NCBI GenBank assembly: GCA_026261815.1
Contig: JAMPIT010000856.1
Location: forward strand, 13,360,001-13,424,000
Direction of reading: 5' to 3'
Length of the DNA stretch: 64,000 nt
Source: Monarcha castaneiventris obscurior
Lineage: Eukaryota > Chordata > Aves > Passeriformes > Monarchidae
Every line of letters begins with the position of its first letter. The first letter of the stretch is position 1. The notes beneath the pieces were generated by a model, which saw nothing but the letters and a program-made list of their open reading frames with translations, did not search any database and was not told where the DNA came from. Position numbers and translations under genes: made by a program. This document shows, piece by piece, positions 53,833-64,000 of the stretch.

Positions 53833-54094
53833 TTATAAAAGTTTTGATTGCTGCTCAGATAAGTACAACACACAGTAAATTGCAGTAAGAGAGGTTATTT
53901 ACATGAATTTCAGGATGTTTGTGTTGATGATTCAACAGGAATAACAAGGAAACCCTGCTGAATGCCTTCAAGTGCTGTTGTTTCCAACTCTGAAGACTGG
54001 CTAAAATTTTTTTACTCGAAATAAGAGAGTCACAATAAAGGCTCCAAATATTGCCAAGAATTAAAAACAAAAATGTTAATAAACAGACACTGAC

Positions 54095-62990
<8,896 letters not shown>

Positions 62991-64000
62991 CTGGAAAAAG
63001 ATATTTCAAATACATATTTCAGTTCAAAGTGACACTGGTCTATGCAAGTAGATTTTGTATGCATGTCAAGAAGCAAAAAACCTTCTGTATTATTCATTGT
63101 ACTTTACATAATGATTAAAGACAAAACACTGCTTGCTTTCCCTTTTTCCTATAAACGAGATCTCTTTAAAATCCTCAGATGCACCTGTTATCCCACACTT
63201 ACACCACAGATTCATTCAGCATTACTGGTATAAGCACTACAAGATGCCTCAGAGCAGGGCACAGTGCCTGTCTCTGCTGCTGCTGTACCTGTCACAGAGT
63301 TTGCTCTGCCAGAAAACAGCTGCAGCCTGTGCTGGGCACAGAAGACAGAGGACAGGCACAAGCCCAGTCCCCCACAGCAGCTGGGGAGGACTCAATCCAC
63401 ACCACCAGTGCAGCACCAACCACCAGGGAACAAACTGACCTAGCAGCAGCACCCCTGAACTTTCACTGTCCTGGAACAGCAGCAGAGAGAGTTTCTGATG
63501 TACCAATAACAGACACTGAACACCAAAGCTACTGAGTAATAACCTAAGGTGAAAAGATTCCTAGTTGTTATAGCAGAAAATAAATGCCAGCATTCCTGTT
63601 GCAGTGGTTAGATTCATCAGATGGTATCGTTTCTGCTCCCATTTTGTGCAATTTCAAACTAGCAAATGGGAAGTTTGACAGTCAGTGCAACATCAGCTCC
63701 CTTTCAGCAAATCAAGTTTATAATTCACCTTCCCAAAGCAGTCACTTACACACAGCTCAACTCCTTCAGCAATGATCAGTGATTAAACACTAATTAATCC
63801 ACATGAACATTTACAGGATTTTCTCCTCTGTGATTATTTGTACTGCTTGTGCCACTTAAATAAGCAATGAAACCAAAGACTATTTCTGAGTTACAGGAAC
63901 TATAACCACAAGAGCACTACAGAACACCAGCCTAGTGTTGCTCAAGTCTCGCAGGTCACACACGCATTATATAAAAGCCAAGTATGCATTAAATATGATT
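62991..64000 (-). other. PMS2: PMS2 intron 3 (partial)
   Basis: This is upstream of exon 4 in gene sense. I searched by eye for exon 3 (about 87 bp with the acidic EEENFEGL-type peptide) and did not find it, so it lies beyond the right edge. Nothing else recognised; the GC-richer patch at 63240-63480 has open frames but no splice-flanked exon. Confidence 0.55.

Noticed and set aside
63240..63540. GC-richer patch with overlapping open frames in PMS2 intron 3
   Set aside because: Does not match PMS2 exon 3 or any domain; the frames overlap on both strands and lack splice context.

Overview
The window is a stretch of bird nuclear chromosome. The evidence is spliced vertebrate genes with GT/AG introns, degraded CR1 LINE fragments (the main avian retroposon), GC-rich minisatellites at two CpG-island promoters, and a thymic parvalbumin of the type known as avian thymic hormone. 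Gene order and orientation (parvalbumin/oncomodulin, CCZ1, RSPH10B, PMS2; two strands, tail to tail in the middle) match human 7p22.1 as I remember it. I cannot name the species. The names below rest on reading exons by eye and comparing them with remembered family members, not on a database search.

Left third (1-20.8 kb, + strand): three small beta-lineage parvalbumin genes in tandem. The first is the 3' part of avian thymic hormone, whose first coding exon lies before base 1. The second is a complete 109-aa relative close to the first. The third is a complete 109-aa oncomodulin (parvalbumin 3). All coding exons seen have the same lengths and phases (61, 133, 110 and 26 nt), so they are duplicates. 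The second and third have TATA-type promoters with a noncoding first exon inferred. Between and after them lie AT-rich intergenic DNA and a 54-bp minisatellite (25.4-25.9 kb).

Middle (26.6-38.6 kb, + strand): a 28-bp minisatellite with a six-unit higher-order period runs into the CpG island of CCZ1. CCZ1 has 15 coding exons and a 475-aa product, half of the MON1-CCZ1 exchange factor for RAB7. It ends about 230 bp from the convergent end of RSPH10B.

Right (38.9-64 kb, - strand): RSPH10B has 19 coding exons and an 880-aa MORN-repeat radial-spoke protein. Its CpG island holds another GC-rich minisatellite whose units carry splice-donor-like sequence on the RSPH10B sense strand. Beyond it is PMS2, exons 4-15, the MutL-alpha mismatch-repair endonuclease; exons 1-3 lie past the right edge. 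The neighbours are not a pathway: this is an old syntenic block of calcium buffers, an endosome maturation factor, a ciliary protein and a DNA repair enzyme.

I saw no RNA genes, CRISPR arrays or intact mobile elements. The most unusual structure is in the three minisatellites, a possible frame-breaking cassette exon in RSPH10B, and the middle parvalbumin gene.
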